This document shows positions 1-13,702 of a stretch of 64,000 bases of DNA, piece after piece. The DNA is from Osedax fenrisi (Eukaryota; Annelida; Polychaeta; Sabellida; Siboglinidae). A program made the position numbers and the translations under genes. The stretch spans positions 22,848,816 to 22,912,815 of the forward strand of contig OZ025240.1 in the NCBI GenBank assembly GCA_964019155.1, read 5' to 3'. The stretch's first letter is position 1. Every line of letters begins with the position of its first letter. Below the pieces are notes generated by a model that was given only the letters and a program-made list of their open reading frames with translations, ran no database searches and was not told the DNA's origin.

Positions 1-50
1 TCTATTATACTACATTAATAATAGTTGTTTCATGAACACATTTTATATAT

Positions 51-975
51 AGGGGAGACTACCCTAATTCGGACCATCTCCAATATTACTCTATTCAACC
101 ATTTAATCAAAAACACAAAATATAGAAGTTGTTTATATTTATTAAATAATTAAATACTATATCTTTTACTCTATATTTTAAAATTTTAATCGAAAAGGTT
201 TTAATACACTAATTTTAAGAATGTAAATTTACATAATATTCTTACTATTTTGATATATGCTATATATGTCACTATTTTAATATTATTTAATAAAAATATT
301 CAAATTAATATTAAATAATATTTTATTTAGTAATGAATAAAACGATAATACATTTTTTTAAATCAATTATTTTAACTAGTTACATTATAAATATGCGTAG
401 CCTAGAGATTTTCCTAATTCGAACCATATATTAAATATTATCATTGATGATATTAAAATTGATAATTCCACCGAATCTAGTATTCATTGTATAGATAACA
501 TTTATATAAAAGGTGTAATAATTAGTTTCATAATATGTGTGTGTGTCAAACCCTATGACATTTTCTGTATGTATGTCACGTACTCAGTAATCTTTATTAT
601 TAATTTTGATATTTTATATTATTTTTAATTTGTTTATTTTAAATTTTGTATAACAAATGAATATATGTAATACACTTGATTATTTATATTAAATCATAAT
701 TTATAACCTAATTATATATGTATTAATCATTAATTTATATGAAATTACTTTAAAAAAAAGTGGTCCGAATTAGAGTAAAAATGAAAAAATATTTTTTTTT
801 GTATTTTATAAATAATTTGTTAACTAAAAATATTTTGTATGGCAATTTTATACATTTATGTATCTTATATACTTATCTATAAAATAAATAATTAAAAAAA
901 TAATAATTATTATTAAATGCTCTAGAGATATTTGTATTTAGCTGGTCCGAATTAGGGTAGTCTGGTCCAAATTAG
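51..975. mobile_element. Inverted-repeat DNA element, family C
   Basis: The left end reads GGGGAGACTACCCTAATTCG and the inverse complement of its GACTACCCTAATTCGGACCA part is found at about 941-965. The word TAATTCGGACC occurs at the left end, near 415, near 765 (inverted), and twice at the right end (inverted). The rest is AT-rich with no open frame, so the element is non-autonomous. Size (about 925 bp), the GGGGA start and the word stations match families A, B and D further right. A TA lies before the left end; the right border is less clear. Confidence 0.65.
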
Positions 976-1101
976 GTATACATACATACATATATATATA
1001 TATAGTTATTTTTTTTATTTTGGTGGATTCCTTTAATCCCATCCAAGAACTTATGACGTTTTCACTTATAACCATATGGCTCTAATGTTCCTTCGAAATC
1101 G

Positions 1102-1105
<4 letters not shown>

Positions 1106-1161
<56 letters not shown>

Positions 1162-1232
1162 TTATAATGTATGATGTATTCATATTTGTATTATATATGT
1201 CCTTAGTTATAGCATATCGATATATGCATAAG

Positions 1233-1273
<41 letters not shown>

Positions 1274-1579
1274 GTATACCCATATAAGGACTTAGGCGGT
1301 GTACACGTGTTCGATACACGACCATTGTGGCTTATCTACACGTGATCGAAATCTATTATTAGTGTGTGTGAGAGAGAGAGAGATAATCTGCAGCCGTCAC
1401 ACATCCACACGCACGCCACATCACGTGATAATCACCGAACCGGAGAGAGATGAATAGCCATATCTCTAATCTCAGTTCTGTGGTGATGATGATAACGACA
1501 CGTGTTATGTAACTGTCGTTGATACGGTTTCCATTTGTAAGTAAAATATCACACAGTATTCGATATATATATATAAATA

Positions 1580-1651
<72 letters not shown>
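1106..1651. repeat. Cluster of three (TA)n microsatellites
   Basis: Three long alternating TA runs lie at about 1106-1156, 1236-1271 and 1565-1651. Between the last two is a short patch with CACGTG-like words and GA/GT dinucleotide runs. Tyr-Ile peptides read from the TA runs are artefacts. Confidence 0.9.
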
Positions 1652-1652
<1 letters not shown>

Positions 1653-2258
1653 CATATTATATGCACAGGTAATGCCCATTAAGGTAGGTATACCTATATG
1701 TGAAAGGCTTGTTGTTTAGATAAATGCGTGCTGTAATAAATATGGGTGTAATTATAAGTTGTACACGGTGATGCGGTGATGGGGGAGTGGTGCTAATAAC
1801 ATATCATCATGTCAACACGAAACCTGGTGAAATAGACTGACAAAACATCTAGAACCTGTGTGTGTGTGATGTACAATGTACACCCATACATACCTATAGG
1901 TAGGCAGGCAATGCTACTGCTATTAAAATGCGTTTACAATTAATGTTCTTTAATGCAATAATTGTAGTTACATATACATGTCAATATAAGTTATATATAC
2001 ATATAGATAGATATGAATATAGAAAAGAAATATAGTACAACTAAATAAGTGTGGATTATTTATATAAATAATGTGTTATTTTCAAATATTACTTATAAGT
2101 AAAATTATATTGTTATTTTACTTTTATAAGTATTTATATAATGCATTTAAGGTACACCTATACCCTATCAAACACATACACACACACTCATACAATTATA
2201 TATATATATATTAAATATGATTTGTATACATAATCTATAAACCACCTGCTGACAATAC

Positions 2259-2290
<32 letters not shown>

Positions 2291-3353
2291 ATAATACTGA
2301 TATAACTCATATATAAAAAGTGAAGGCACAGATTTTGATCAATTTATTATAAATCTATTGTAAAAAAAAAACAGTTCAAATGGAACATAGATTACACATG
2401 TATCTCTCTCTCACTATATATATATATATACACTCATAATATGAGTCTCATATAATTAAAATATACACAACAAGAGAATAATAAACTCAAGCTTAATAAG
2501 ATGTATATTTCTGCTTTGAGTACAAATCTAGTAATTGATGGTCTATATATTATATAATATTATATAATGACAACAGACAGCAAACTTTATATAATGTGAA
2601 CAGATAATTGTAAAATGAAATACACCATGTTTGTGTATATAAATTTATATTTTATTGTATATGTATTTTATATATATATATATACATATACACAAATACA
2701 TACATAATTATATATAATTAAATATAATTGAGTATAATGCTATTATGAATGTTCAACAATAACAATACATGATTATAATATGTGCTGTATAATACAGCCT
2801 GTATTGTTATATTGTGATAATGGGTTCTAATTACATGATGCTACTCACATACACACAAAGGTACTATGATAAATAAATATATTAAAGTATATATTAATAA
2901 GTAATACTAATAATAGTAAATGTACAGTTCATTAGAGACAGTCCTAGTATAGCTTTAACATCAATGAGCATAACTATAAGGAGAGAGAAAGTGTACCACA
3001 GCCTATGGTTAATGAATGTGCCATGGTTAATACATCAGGCAATAACTGTAAGTTATATAACCCTACATAGCACCCATGTATTCATACACTATATCACCAA
3101 GGTCATACTGTATGCTGACCCCTGCCACTGCAGTGTGCATTAGAACACACTATATCACCATAACTACATGTATATACTATATGGGAGGATGATTTCTCAG
3201 TAATAGACATGTATATGATAACAAATGTATGCATATATAGAGTGAAGTGCAAGCCTGGTACTGTACAACTGTGTATATAAGTATGTGTATATAGATGGAA
3301 AGAATTGCCCATGTACATTGTATATATAGATTATTTATTTTGTATATAACTTT

Positions 3354-3387
<34 letters not shown>

Positions 3388-3614
3388 AGAAAAGGAGGTT
3401 ATTGATATTATTTTATATATATTTAAATTATTTACTTATAAACATAAAATTGTAAAAATAACATTCATCCAAAGATGCATTACCATGCTGATAATTACCA
3501 TATATTTATTTATAAAACTAAATTTGTAAATAGAAACGTTAAAATTAATTAATTATTGAAAATTAAAAAATGAATATCAATAATTTTAAAATATTATAAC
3601 GGAAATGAAAAATT

Positions 3615-3834
3615 GTTTATTTAATATATACGCATTATCAAAAATCGAAATCAACATCAGTGAATGATGTAAATCATTGAGTGAATATAATGAGTTTTAA
3701 TGCTATAGCATATGATAATGCTTATGCATATATCGATATGCTATAGCATTAAAACTCATTATATTCACTCACTGATTTACATCATTCACTGATGTTGATT
3801 TCGATTTTTGATAATGCGTATATATTAAATAAAC
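3615..3834. repeat. Long near-perfect hairpin (about 98-bp arms)
   Basis: The arm 3615-3712 is repeated in inverse complement at 3737-3834 with only one or two small differences, leaving a loop of about 24 bases. Twenty-five bases of the centre (3721-3745) occur exactly, inverted, at 1208-1232. No coding potential. It is either a young foldback transposon or a hairpin RNA source. Confidence 0.85.
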
Positions 3835-4611
3835 TATCTATAGACTAGCAGGGCTAGTAATATCAATATGAAAATTACAAGTTTTTTGATTGAATTACGG
3901 TACAACATGTTTTCCGTATCACAAATGGACACAGCCATTATGCCTCGGGATTGCATGAATACACTGATCTTTACTGCACAATACCTGGTGTCACCTGATT
4001 CTCAAGGCATATATATATATATAATTAACAAACAAACTTTACTTTAAATATGTATGATATTTAAAATAGATTCTTTAATTGTATACATGCTACATAAGAC
4101 ATTACCGTATTGTTATTATTGATTAAATCATGCATTATCTGTTAGTATATTAGCATAATCCTATAATATTGTATTGAATTCATTAACATCAGTGTCAGTA
4201 CATATTGGGGTGACTATCTATATAAGTCTGTATTGAAGTATACATATATCTATAAGTAAATATATAGGTGTATATATATCTATATATGGTAGGTATTTAC
4301 TAGTTAGCATATTAACAATGATGAATAAAGTGTGAACAATAGATACATCAGTCATATGTATATGTGTTTCTGTGTAATAATACATTGATAATGTGTTAAG
4401 GTGTGAAAGACAGTGAATGTAATACATGTAAAGTTGTGCACAGATATGCAGGTGACTAATGTAAACATTGACACAGGAAGTGAGCAGCGGCGAAGGTACA
4501 CAAGTGTGTCACACAAGTACCCCCAACAGCAGCAGTAGCTGGATACACTACCACTATGCTACCACTATGTTCACAGAAGCAGTAGCAGCATTAATCACTA
4601 CCCTCACAGAA

Positions 4612-4613
<2 letters not shown>

Positions 4614-4664
<51 letters not shown>

Positions 4665-4668
4665 CATA
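4614..4668. repeat. (AC)n microsatellite
   Basis: An almost pure CA/AC run within a GC-richer patch at 4450-4720. Confidence 0.9.
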
Positions 4669-5915
4669 TCAGCACTAATGAGGTATTCTATTCCGTTAAT
4701 GAAGATTGTATAACCTAAGTTTATGCAGACATTATTGGTAACACAAAATAGCAGGTAACACAGTATTGGTAACCAAGCTAAAAACTATCAGTATTGGAAA
4801 CATTTAGACTAAGATGAATATCATCATCATGTTTCCTAACTAGTTCTGCGTATTGAGTTGAAATAAGTACTTGAATTCATTTGTAATATTAAATTAAATG
4901 AATCTAAATTATTCTATTAATTGTTATTAATTAAGGGATTCTCATTTTTTTATTTAGATCACAATACACTATCTTAGAGATCAGTATTGTGTTACTAAAT
5001 ATAAGGTAATTAAATTATATTATATATATAATATATATATATATATTATATATATATATAGAATATGTACATTAATATTATAATAAATATAGAATTGCTA
5101 TAATTTTATCGGGAATTAAATTCAAATTAATGTTAAATTAAATTCAACTATTATATTCCACTTTTTAACATTATTTATAATTTAATATATATATATACAA
5201 TCCTTGAAAAAATAAAATTGTAAATAAATGTGAACGAAATAAATTATTTTATGAGAACTACAGTTATAAAAAGTAATATAACATAATAAATATGTCATAT
5301 AATGGTCCTATTAAATATTGCAGATTAATTTAAACTTTTATAAAATAAATTTATATTTATTATGTTGTTAATATATTCATACTTGAATATACAAATTAAT
5401 TCAAAATATATGAATAATATTACCAATGGTTACCAACAGATTATTTAATAGTGAATAATAATCAAATATCTAAATAATTATATTTTGATTATTTATTCTA
5501 CAAATTTAAAATATATATTCTAGTCTTCTAGTTTTTACATCAAGTGATTTAGGGAACACTTTTCATGGCATTCAGTTTTTTGGATATACTTAAAAAGTCA
5601 TAATTAGTTGATAATATATTTTACCTTAGATATAGATGATCACTGTATAACATTTTGTATTTAATTTTGTTCTCGCAAGAAAACTTTGAGCACAATATTT
5701 GCTCATTTCATTAAATATGTTTGCATGTCTGTAATTAAAATTGTAGTAACAAAAATACTAATATTTGTATAACTTATTTTTATAGATGTGTATAATATAC
5801 ATATAATAAACTAAGATTTATTAGAATATCTATTTTAATAAATAGTAGTAGACATCAATTAACAAACATATAGGACACGTTTGACTCGCTCTACACCCAT
5901 TAATGAAATACTTAC

Positions 5916-6006
5916 GATTATCATGCGAATCATCTAGAGATATTTCTGTCATAGATGAACTTTGGGCTAGATCAATGTTCCGTCTCTCCAGGTCATGAAT
6001 CTCTTC
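5916..6006 (-). CDS. TRIP11: Golgin (TRIP11-like) exon 4
   Basis: The acceptor ACAAAG|GAAGAG and a consensus donor AATC|GTAAGT enclose EEIHDLERRNIDLAQSSSMT followed by EISLDDSHDN. The exon leaves a one-base overhang, so the gene continues leftwards. Confidence 0.74.
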
Positions 6007-7066
6007 CTTTGTATTGATCAACATTAAATATTAATATGTCCGTTAGATATCACAATAGATAACTATAATATAACATTTATGATATACAAATTTAATATAT
6101 TGTTCAAGAGGTAAATATATAATATATTCATTGTTATATTAGACGTAAATATATATATTCATATTTTAAAATATATATAAGATATTCTTTATATTTTAAA
6201 ATATATATAAGATATTCTTTATATTTTTATATTTAAAAAATAACAAGTGCATAATTTAAGAATAATGTTGATATATTGTAAATAAATACTTAAAATAAAT
6301 AAAGCATTAATTAGTAATTAATAAAGCGTTAATTACCCATAATATATTATTAGTATCACATGCATAGATAGCTTTAAATAGATAGCGATTTAATACGGAC
6401 ATCTTTAGCTTTAATCTGATGACGGTAATTATTATTCAATGATTCGTATTGTCGTTCGATATGAGTTAATCGGGACCGTAGATCATTTTCCACCTTTTCA
6501 CTCTAATCAATATTTGTGAGATATTACGTTTAATTAATATAGGAAAAATAATTAATTAATTAAAATATGTTAATCTATTTGTTCTATTTTTTATAAATTA
6601 AATATGTGTAAATTAAATTATATTTAAATTAAAAATATTTGAAATATTAAAATATAATAAAACAGAAATGTAAGATGTTTAATTACCATTTTACTTGTGT
6701 CAGTAAATACCCGTCACCTGACATTAATATAAAATAGTACCCGACACCTGAGATTTAATATCTTAATTATGTTATCAGTAATATATTTATATACATAAAT
6801 TCATACTAGACTAAAGAATTATGATTGGACGTAGATATAATCAGATTAGACGTAGATATAATCAGATTGGACGTAGATCACCCACCTCATCTCTGTAGGA
6901 ACTCGACGAGCTTTCGATGTTGGCAATCTGTGATTTGGCAACGCGGAGAGCTGTTTCCGGATCTGATGGATTAGGTAAGGTTACGCAACCTTCAACTAAT
7001 TAACATGCACCATATAGTATATATACATTTAAACTTATTATCTTTTTTAATCATCGCTAATTAATC

Positions 7067-7116
<50 letters not shown>

Positions 7117-10100
7117 CTTATATGTATTAGTTATTAAAATATTATATATATATATATATATGTATATAAAGGTTAAGGGCCCTTAATACGATCTGTATTA
7201 CTACATAACATAAATCACAGTGATTGACGATGTGGTTATTTCAAGGTATATCTGTAGGTATATTTACAAGTATGTAACAGTAATCTATCATTACGGTAAG
7301 TTAATTCCCGAAAAGTTCATATTATATATGTATATAATATAATACATATATTTTATATATACATATTGATATAAAATGAATGATAAACAAGTAATAAATC
7401 TAGTAAATTAATCTCTGAATAATATATAATATATGTAACTGAATAAATACGAATCAATAGATACTAATTTATATTTAATAACTCACCCAATGTAATTATA
7501 TATTTATATATCACTTTTACGTATATAGTTTATCTTATGATACTTTTAGTAATTTTTAATATCATACAATAATCAATTTTAAAGAATAATCTAAAGTTAG
7601 ATATTAGTTATAATATTGCAAGTGAAATATACAATGAATTAAACTTTATAAATTATGTCAGAATAACTTAACTTGTGTCTAAGTATATTGTTTTCATGGT
7701 AAATCATGGAAATTTATTTTAACAAAGCATTTAAAACGTATATTTATAGATATGGATTTATTAAATATAAATCACTTTGATTAATTATATAATACAATTA
7801 TTCATATCCTTAATGTTTGTTCATATTATTATTATTATTATTATTATTATTCTAAAATAGTGCTTTAAAGGTATCACATATAGTATACGGTAAGGTATAT
7901 ACGATGCTAATAATATTTTAACCATATAACTATGTTGAAATAATATAATAAATATATTAATAATAATATATCAATGATTCTGTACATCAAGGTGTATAAT
8001 ATTATACACCATGATGTACATAATCATTGAATGGTGATCCAAATAGGATATGATATTGAGAATTATATTGGGATCGTAATAATGATTAGATGATCATGAT
8101 ATGCCAACTTAATATATAGGAATATATATCAATTACTGAATAGTATTTAGTGAATACTTATTATAAGAAGTTTAGATATATCTAAGTGAATTACAGAATT
8201 TAATTAGTCAGATTAAATTAATTTGGTATATATATAATAAATATAAAAACACTCTTGACACAATATATAAAATTAAACATACTAACATAATTATATATAT
8301 ATATATACTAAGAATGATATACTTAATATTTTATAGTAATTTTAAAATCAATAACATATTTTACCTTTAATATTAATAAAATAATTACATATAGTATTAT
8401 TAAATTATTAACATCGTTAACAATATAATATCATCAGAATATATTAATTGAGTTACACGTAATCTACTATATAATTTAGATTATAATCTATTTCCATATT
8501 AATCTTGACATAATTAATAATATATGTTATAAAAAGTAAATTACATAATTCATAATTATTTTGTATATTATATTATAAAAGTTACTGTTTATGATAATAT
8601 GAATCAGGGTGTGTAATAAATATAATCAACTTAATACCGGCTATATTGAGATGTTAAATAAGATGATATTTACAGTGTTAACATTATATAAATAATGTTT
8701 AATATGGATCGACAATATTCATAAATACAATTTAATTATTATTAGAAATATGCAATGTCTTAAATTTATAATTAATTGTAATATAATTAACATGTATATG
8801 AGATCGAGAAAAATAAAATTTACTAGATAACCCATATATATATTGTTATATGTGAATGTATATGTATTAATTAAATGAATACGCATCATATTGTTACAAT
8901 AATTTTATAGCATTAATAAGAATTATCTCAAAGCAGGCCGCCAATTTTTATTATAATAATGTCAGAGTTCAAAGTAGGAGGTACTTATATATGCACTTTT
9001 ACACATTATACACATTAAAATATATTTTATAGTAACACAGTATTCTAAGGCTCCCTTTAGGGATATAATGCATCTAATAAAAAACAGCAAAATAAAACCA
9101 AACCAAAGAAATCACACAACCCAAAATCAAAATTGAACTCTGACATTCTATTAATAATAATCGTCGGCCATCTTCGAGAGTCACAATTAATGATACTGTA
9201 TTATGAATATCATCAACATATAAAGTAATTAGTTACTCTGTGTAAACTTAGATATTTCATTTTTGTCATGTTTGTTATTCCTATAGCTTCATTTTTAAAT
9301 ATATAATATAATAGTGCTGTTTAATATAAAATGTGATACATAGAGACTATATTATAGAATATGTGATACATATATGTTATTGGATACTTAGTAATTAATA
9401 ACATATGAACATATATTATATAATAATTTGTATTTATAATTATATTTAATAGAATTATTCTAAGAATATACGACTATAGTTTAATATAGAGTATGGATAT
9501 CTGCATGAATTAATGATTTATATCCGGATTTATATATACAATATCATATTTTATGGTTATTTCTTTTTAATAATAAATAAGTTATTAGAAATTATTAACA
9601 TTTAAAAAATATAATAATTTGATATCCACTAGCTAGTCTAGCGCCCCTATATTTTAGTATATGAATTTTTATCTTTTGTTTGTCTGTAATCTAGTTTGAA
9701 ACTAAGTTTCTATAATACTAATTTTAAATTTAAATGTTAATTTAATTTACTATAAGTTATCACTTAGTTACTAACTTAGTAACTTACTAAGTTAGTAATA
9801 TAAATAATAATAGCATCGCTAATTATAATTACAAATTGTAAATATACAGTATTTAATTATATAACTAATGTTATATATAACGATCATCGTTACAATGAAC
9901 TTATTAATTTGAATGGTATTTTAAAAATAATTTTATATGATTTTATTATGAATTTATAAACATGATATAATACAGAACTACGTTAATATTGAATTATAAA
10001 TTTATATATAATATGTATAAATGATAATTAATTAAAATATAATTACATATTTCATTTGATAATATTAAATGATACGTACTACGTAACGTATACATTAACA

Positions 10101-10224
10101 ACTAAAACATAATTCTGTTTGTAAAATAACCATCTATTTCCTCTGTACCCTCGGTTAAAACTTCTTTAGTAAAAGTTGATATTTTATCAGTAATTTTCGA
10201 AAATTCACTCCCAAACCAAGACAT
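5916..10224 (-). CDS. TRIP11: GMAP-210/TRIP11-like golgin, N-terminal part (4 exons)
   Basis: Golgi microtubule-associated protein 210 is a long coiled-coil tether of the cis-Golgi. Its N-terminus carries an amphipathic lipid-packing sensor (ALPS) that binds curved membranes. Here the first residues, MSWFGSEFSKITDKISTFTK then EVLTEGTEEID, match the start known for this family (SWLG.., LTGQISNFTKD.., EGTEE). The following exons encode charged coiled coil (ERQYESLNNNYRHQIKAKD, EEIHDLERRNIDLAQSSSM). Coding parts are 10131-10224, 6886-6995, 6401-6502 and 5916-6006, joined in consistent phase (1, 0, 0, 1) by mostly canonical borders. The family is usually near 2000 residues, so most of the gene lies to the left; I could not find exon 5 in this window. 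Confidence 0.8.
6401..6502 (-). CDS. TRIP11: Golgin (TRIP11-like) exon 3
   Basis: The acceptor is GATTAG|AGTGAAAAGG. The frame reads SEKVENDLRSRLTHIERQYE then SLNNNYRHQIKAKD, a strong heptad-like coiled coil. A GTATTA donor four bases further left (exon end 6397) would leave a phase that makes exon 4 hit a stop, so I place the end at 6401 with a weaker GTCCGT donor. That choice needs transcript data. Confidence 0.7.
6886..6995 (-). CDS. TRIP11: Golgin (TRIP11-like) exon 2
   Basis: The acceptor TTAATTAG|TTGAAGG and donor GATGAG|GTGGGTG bound 110 bases that complete the split codon of exon 1 and end in phase 0. It encodes VEGCVTLPNPSDPETALRVA followed by KSQIANIESSSSSYRDE. The DPET..L.VA..QI segment begins the coiled coil. 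Intron 1 is about 3.1 kb. Confidence 0.78.
7074..7111. repeat. (TA)n microsatellite in golgin intron 1
   Basis: An alternating TA run inside the 3.1-kb first intron of the golgin gene. The intron is otherwise AT-rich. Confidence 0.85.
7971..8030. repeat. Short palindrome in golgin intron 1
   Basis: TCAATGATT, TGTACATCA and GGTGTATAAT are mirrored in inverse order with three one- or two-base interruptions. This gives about 28-bp arms with no loop. Confidence 0.8.
8936..9172. mobile_element. Small inverted-repeat element (MITE) in golgin intron 1
   Basis: The segments AATAATGTCAGAGTTCAA near 8954-8971 and TTGAACTCTGACATTCTATT near 9131-9150 are inverse complements. Outer GGCCGCC and GGCCGAC-type bases extend the repeat imperfectly to about 35 bp. 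The 150-bp interior is non-coding. Confidence 0.65.
10131..10224 (-). CDS. TRIP11: Golgin (TRIP11-like) exon 1, start codon and ALPS motif
   Basis: The ATG at 10224-10222 opens 31 codons plus one base. The donor reads GATG|GTTATTTT. The segment is rich in Ser and Thr with spaced Phe and Ile (SKITDKISTFTK), as expected for an ALPS-type amphipathic helix. Compared with vertebrate GMAP-210 it lacks the Gly-rich stretch between SWLG and LTGQIS. The start is secure because the family begins with M-S-(S)-W. Confidence 0.82.
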
Positions 10225-10382
10225 TATAATTTATTTAATTGTAATATACATATAGTAATAGTTATTATTTAAAAAAATTAAGTTATTTAAAAAATATTTG
10301 TTGCCAACATGTCATTTATTTATTTACATTTAATTAGAAGAGAATAGTGTTAAAACCTGAATATTAGTCATATACAAACCCT

Positions 10383-10420
10383 AGACATTTGAGTGAAGCC
10401 TTGAATTCACTCAAATGTCT
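10383..10420. repeat. Perfect 15-bp-arm hairpin upstream of golgin exon 1
   Basis: AGACATTTGAGTGAA and its exact inverse complement flank an 8-base spacer, about 160 bases upstream of the golgin start codon. On either strand a T run or A run lies next to it. Its role is unknown. Confidence 0.7.
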
Positions 10421-10737
10421 TTTTATTCAACACATAGTGATTATATAAATGTATAAAGTTTTATCGCGGGTTTATCTCATAGATATATACTTAGGTATAT
10501 ATCGTTTACTATCTAGATGTTCAAATTAAAATTAGATTCCTACTTTAATATAAATAAGCCGATAATATAATGAATAGCAGTATATAAGCCAGGTCGCAAT
10601 GTGCAGTGCAGGCTGCTGTGCATAGTGTGCAGTGCACCCATATATATATGTAGGTACCTATATCGTTATCTCTCTAGCGCTATGCGTGCCCCTAATAGAA
10701 TATCGACGTTATATTATGTATACTCTTTACAAATATT

Positions 10738-10773
<36 letters not shown>

Positions 10774-11554
10774 ATTTGAGTCCCACTTGACATATCTCAT
10801 ATACATATATGTTTATATATACACGAATATGGGTTATAGGTTCTATATATAGTGAGGTGTCTATAGATACCTCTCTACCAGTATATTTTATTTCAAAGTA
10901 TATATATATATATAGGTTATATATATATATATATATATATATACTTTAGGTTATAGCCTATACATAGGTAAGAATATACATAGAATACCTACCTATATTA
11001 CATAATCAGTATAATATTTAAAAACCTTATAGCAAACTTACACATTCATTGACTGGTCATTACATATAATAATACTATTGACATTAATTTATTTAAATCA
11101 CACAAATATATATTTAATTCAATACACATAGCGAATACAAATGGACCCATCAATAAGTCATTGACTTATGTTACATGTTATAGATAACTGTGAGCTCAAT
11201 CTGTGAGCCCTATGGCAATATCATACAAATAGTAATATTGTTATTCTTATTTATTAAATTCGTGATAAACACAAGAGAACAACAATATCTACCTGGGTCT
11301 AACTATGAACCTATCGCTTATAAGGGCATACATGCCTACTATATTCTGACAATTCCACTGAACCAAATATCACAGGATTATCATAGAGACAAGGCTAATA
11401 TACATATAAGTAGAAAACCCAACACAGTAGATTTTTCGTATATACTTTTATAACATAAAGACCCGATGAGAACTAAGAATGTGTCGATCTCACCGATAAG
11501 CGTTCCTTTTATATGAACTAAACATAGATATAGAGTGGGGTCTCACTCTAATGT

Positions 11555-12496
11555 AGGGGAAAGTCCCCGATTACCGACTCCCTCCTAATACCGACCCCCT
11601 CTCGTATCTTAGTAACTATAAGATATATCAACAAATTATATATACATGAACTGTTAGCAATTTAATGATAAATATGAATAAGTATATTGTTTTACAATAT
11701 ATTCAATCCTACAATTGTTATTTGATCAAATGTAATATTCTGTTTTTACTTTTTAAATATTTGAATAATAACTTTTTTTAAATCACTGTAAATACTTTAT
11801 TAATTAAAAGAAAACTTAAAACTGCGCATAATATTGTAGATAAATAAAATATTTATAACTATTATAAAAATAATTCAATTTTAATAACTATTAACCAACA
11901 TATCTTAATTATAGTAACCCATGTGATTTTCCTAATACCGACCCCTTAAATTACCCTAATACCGACCCCATGTGATTTATTATATTCAATCAAAATATAT
12001 CAGTATTTTACTTTAAAATATGTCATAAGTTGTTTGTGTATCATTGATATAGATTAAGGATTCATGATTCCATTCGATTATATACATACTGATTAATAAC
12101 TAAATATCAAATAATAATATACACTATTTTAATATAATTACTATAAAGTTTAAATTTAAATTTAATATTACTAATAAAACATAAATTCAATAAAAAATAA
12201 TTGCGTGCATGTTATAATTAATTATATTTATGAATATCTACTATGTTGATTGGATATTAGAATACTTAAATTATTTATACCACGATTATTTTAGGGGGTC
12301 GGTATTAGAAATATGTATCCGATTACCGACCACCCTGTTTATTCTTGTAAATATAATTATATCAAACATTTAAAATAGCCACATTATTCATTGCTATAAT
12401 ATTACTCTATTTACAAAATTTCAAATAAATATATTTAATATTGAATAAGTTATTACAAATAATCACTTAGGGGTCGGTAATCGGGGACTTTCCCCT
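11555..12496. mobile_element. Inverted-repeat DNA element, family A copy 1
   Basis: The ends are near-identical over about 25 bases: GGGGAAAGTCCCCGATTACC on the left and its inverse complement on the right, each flanked by TA. The word ACCGACCCC (or its complement GGGGTCGGT) appears twice at the left end, twice near 11935-11965, twice near 12295-12345 and once at the right end. The filling is AT-rich and non-coding. A conserved TCGTATCT.AGTAACTATAAG box follows the left words, and CAATCA with TTGCGTGCAT lies in the middle. Confidence 0.85.
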
Positions 12497-12535
12497 ATAT
12501 GGAAATAAATGATAGGAAATGAATAATACATTATA

Positions 12536-12639
12536 CAGACGATAACACATATAGGAAATAAATAGAAATATATACTATAGTATACGCCTATAGGCATAGT
12601 GTATATTTATATTTTCGTATTTATATGTGTTATCGTCTG
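12536..12639. repeat. Hairpin with imperfect 40-bp arms
   Basis: CAGACGATAACACATATA at the left is mirrored exactly by TATATGTGTTATCGTCTG at the right, and the inner AAATA/TATTT blocks also pair. The centre is TATGCCTATAGGC-like. Confidence 0.8.
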
Positions 12640-13650
12640 TAAATGATGTTATTCAATACCTATATGCAATCAGCCGAGTGTGAAGCCTATAGAAAACAAT
12701 GTGTGTATGCAAATAGGCATAGGCCGTAAATAGGCGTATATCGATTATATTACGTAACTACCGCATTTAATTGAATTCAATATAAATGTATAATATATTA
12801 ATCGATATATCTGAATAATTAATTTTATATTATATATATATATTTATATATATAATATACCATAGATAGTATCTATTAGATATCTGAATGAAGTAAATGT
12901 ATATTTATATTTAGAGAACAAATACTCTTTTTTATTAAATATGATTAATAATTATAACCATTGCCCATTAATCATTGATTATAAAACCTCAAAGATTTTC
13001 CGAAGAAAAGATGGTTCACTCGACTGAATTATTGAAATAAAAACTACACTAGCTCAAATGCGACGGGTAGAAGAACTAACATCTATTTTGGATTTTGTAT
13101 ATATATGTAAATTCGAAAAAAATACCATATTATAATCTTAAATTAAAATATATATACAAATTCGGTTAATATCGAAAAGTAAGTGTTCGGTAAAAATATT
13201 ATTTGGAGATATCAAAAGTGAATTCATAAAAAAAAATTTACCGACTTTTTATAGGTCAAAAGTAGATCGACTAAATCAGTGTTATTTACATGTAAACTTT
13301 CAATACCGTGAAAATGTCGTAATTTGAAAATATATATTTTTGGTATTTATTTTAATGTGAAAAATAAACTTATTTTATTAATACATTTCATATAATATTA
13401 TGTTTGTAATCAATATTTGAATTTTAACATATCTATAACTATTTAATTTATATATATATATATATATTATATATAATGTAATTGTAGTTGTAATTGTAAT
13501 ATCCCTTCGAAGCCGCTCTCATGTTAATGCATCCTTGGTTTTAACGAGAGCCGATCATATATTTATACACGATTATATAAAACAACTTCTAAATATTATT
13601 TGAAGATATATTTTAATGGTCCGGATGAGGCTCGACCACGCGTCCTACTG

Positions 13651-13652
<2 letters not shown>

Positions 13653-13699
<47 letters not shown>
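13653..13699. repeat. (TA)n microsatellite
   Basis: An uninterrupted alternating TA run. Confidence 0.9.

Positions 13700-13702
<3 letters not shown>

Larger units (their letters stand above)
977..5830. other. AT-rich DNA without recognisable gene
   Basis: I see no convincing exon here. It holds (TA)n tracts near 1106-1156, 1236-1271, 1565-1651 and 3358-3385, an (AC)n tract at 4614-4668, and a GC-richer patch at 1290-1560 with GA and GT runs. Because the golgin gene on the minus strand runs off leftwards from 5916, part of this stretch is probably its intron. Confidence 0.5.

Noticed and set aside
1359..1679. Open frame with long Tyr-Ile runs
   Set aside because: It arises from a (TA)n microsatellite; no conserved motif and no gene context.
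11190..11453. 87-codon plus-strand frame starting MSSICEPYGN
   Set aside because: No recognisable domain, no splice signals and no supporting context. One hydrophobic stretch in AT-rich DNA is expected by chance.
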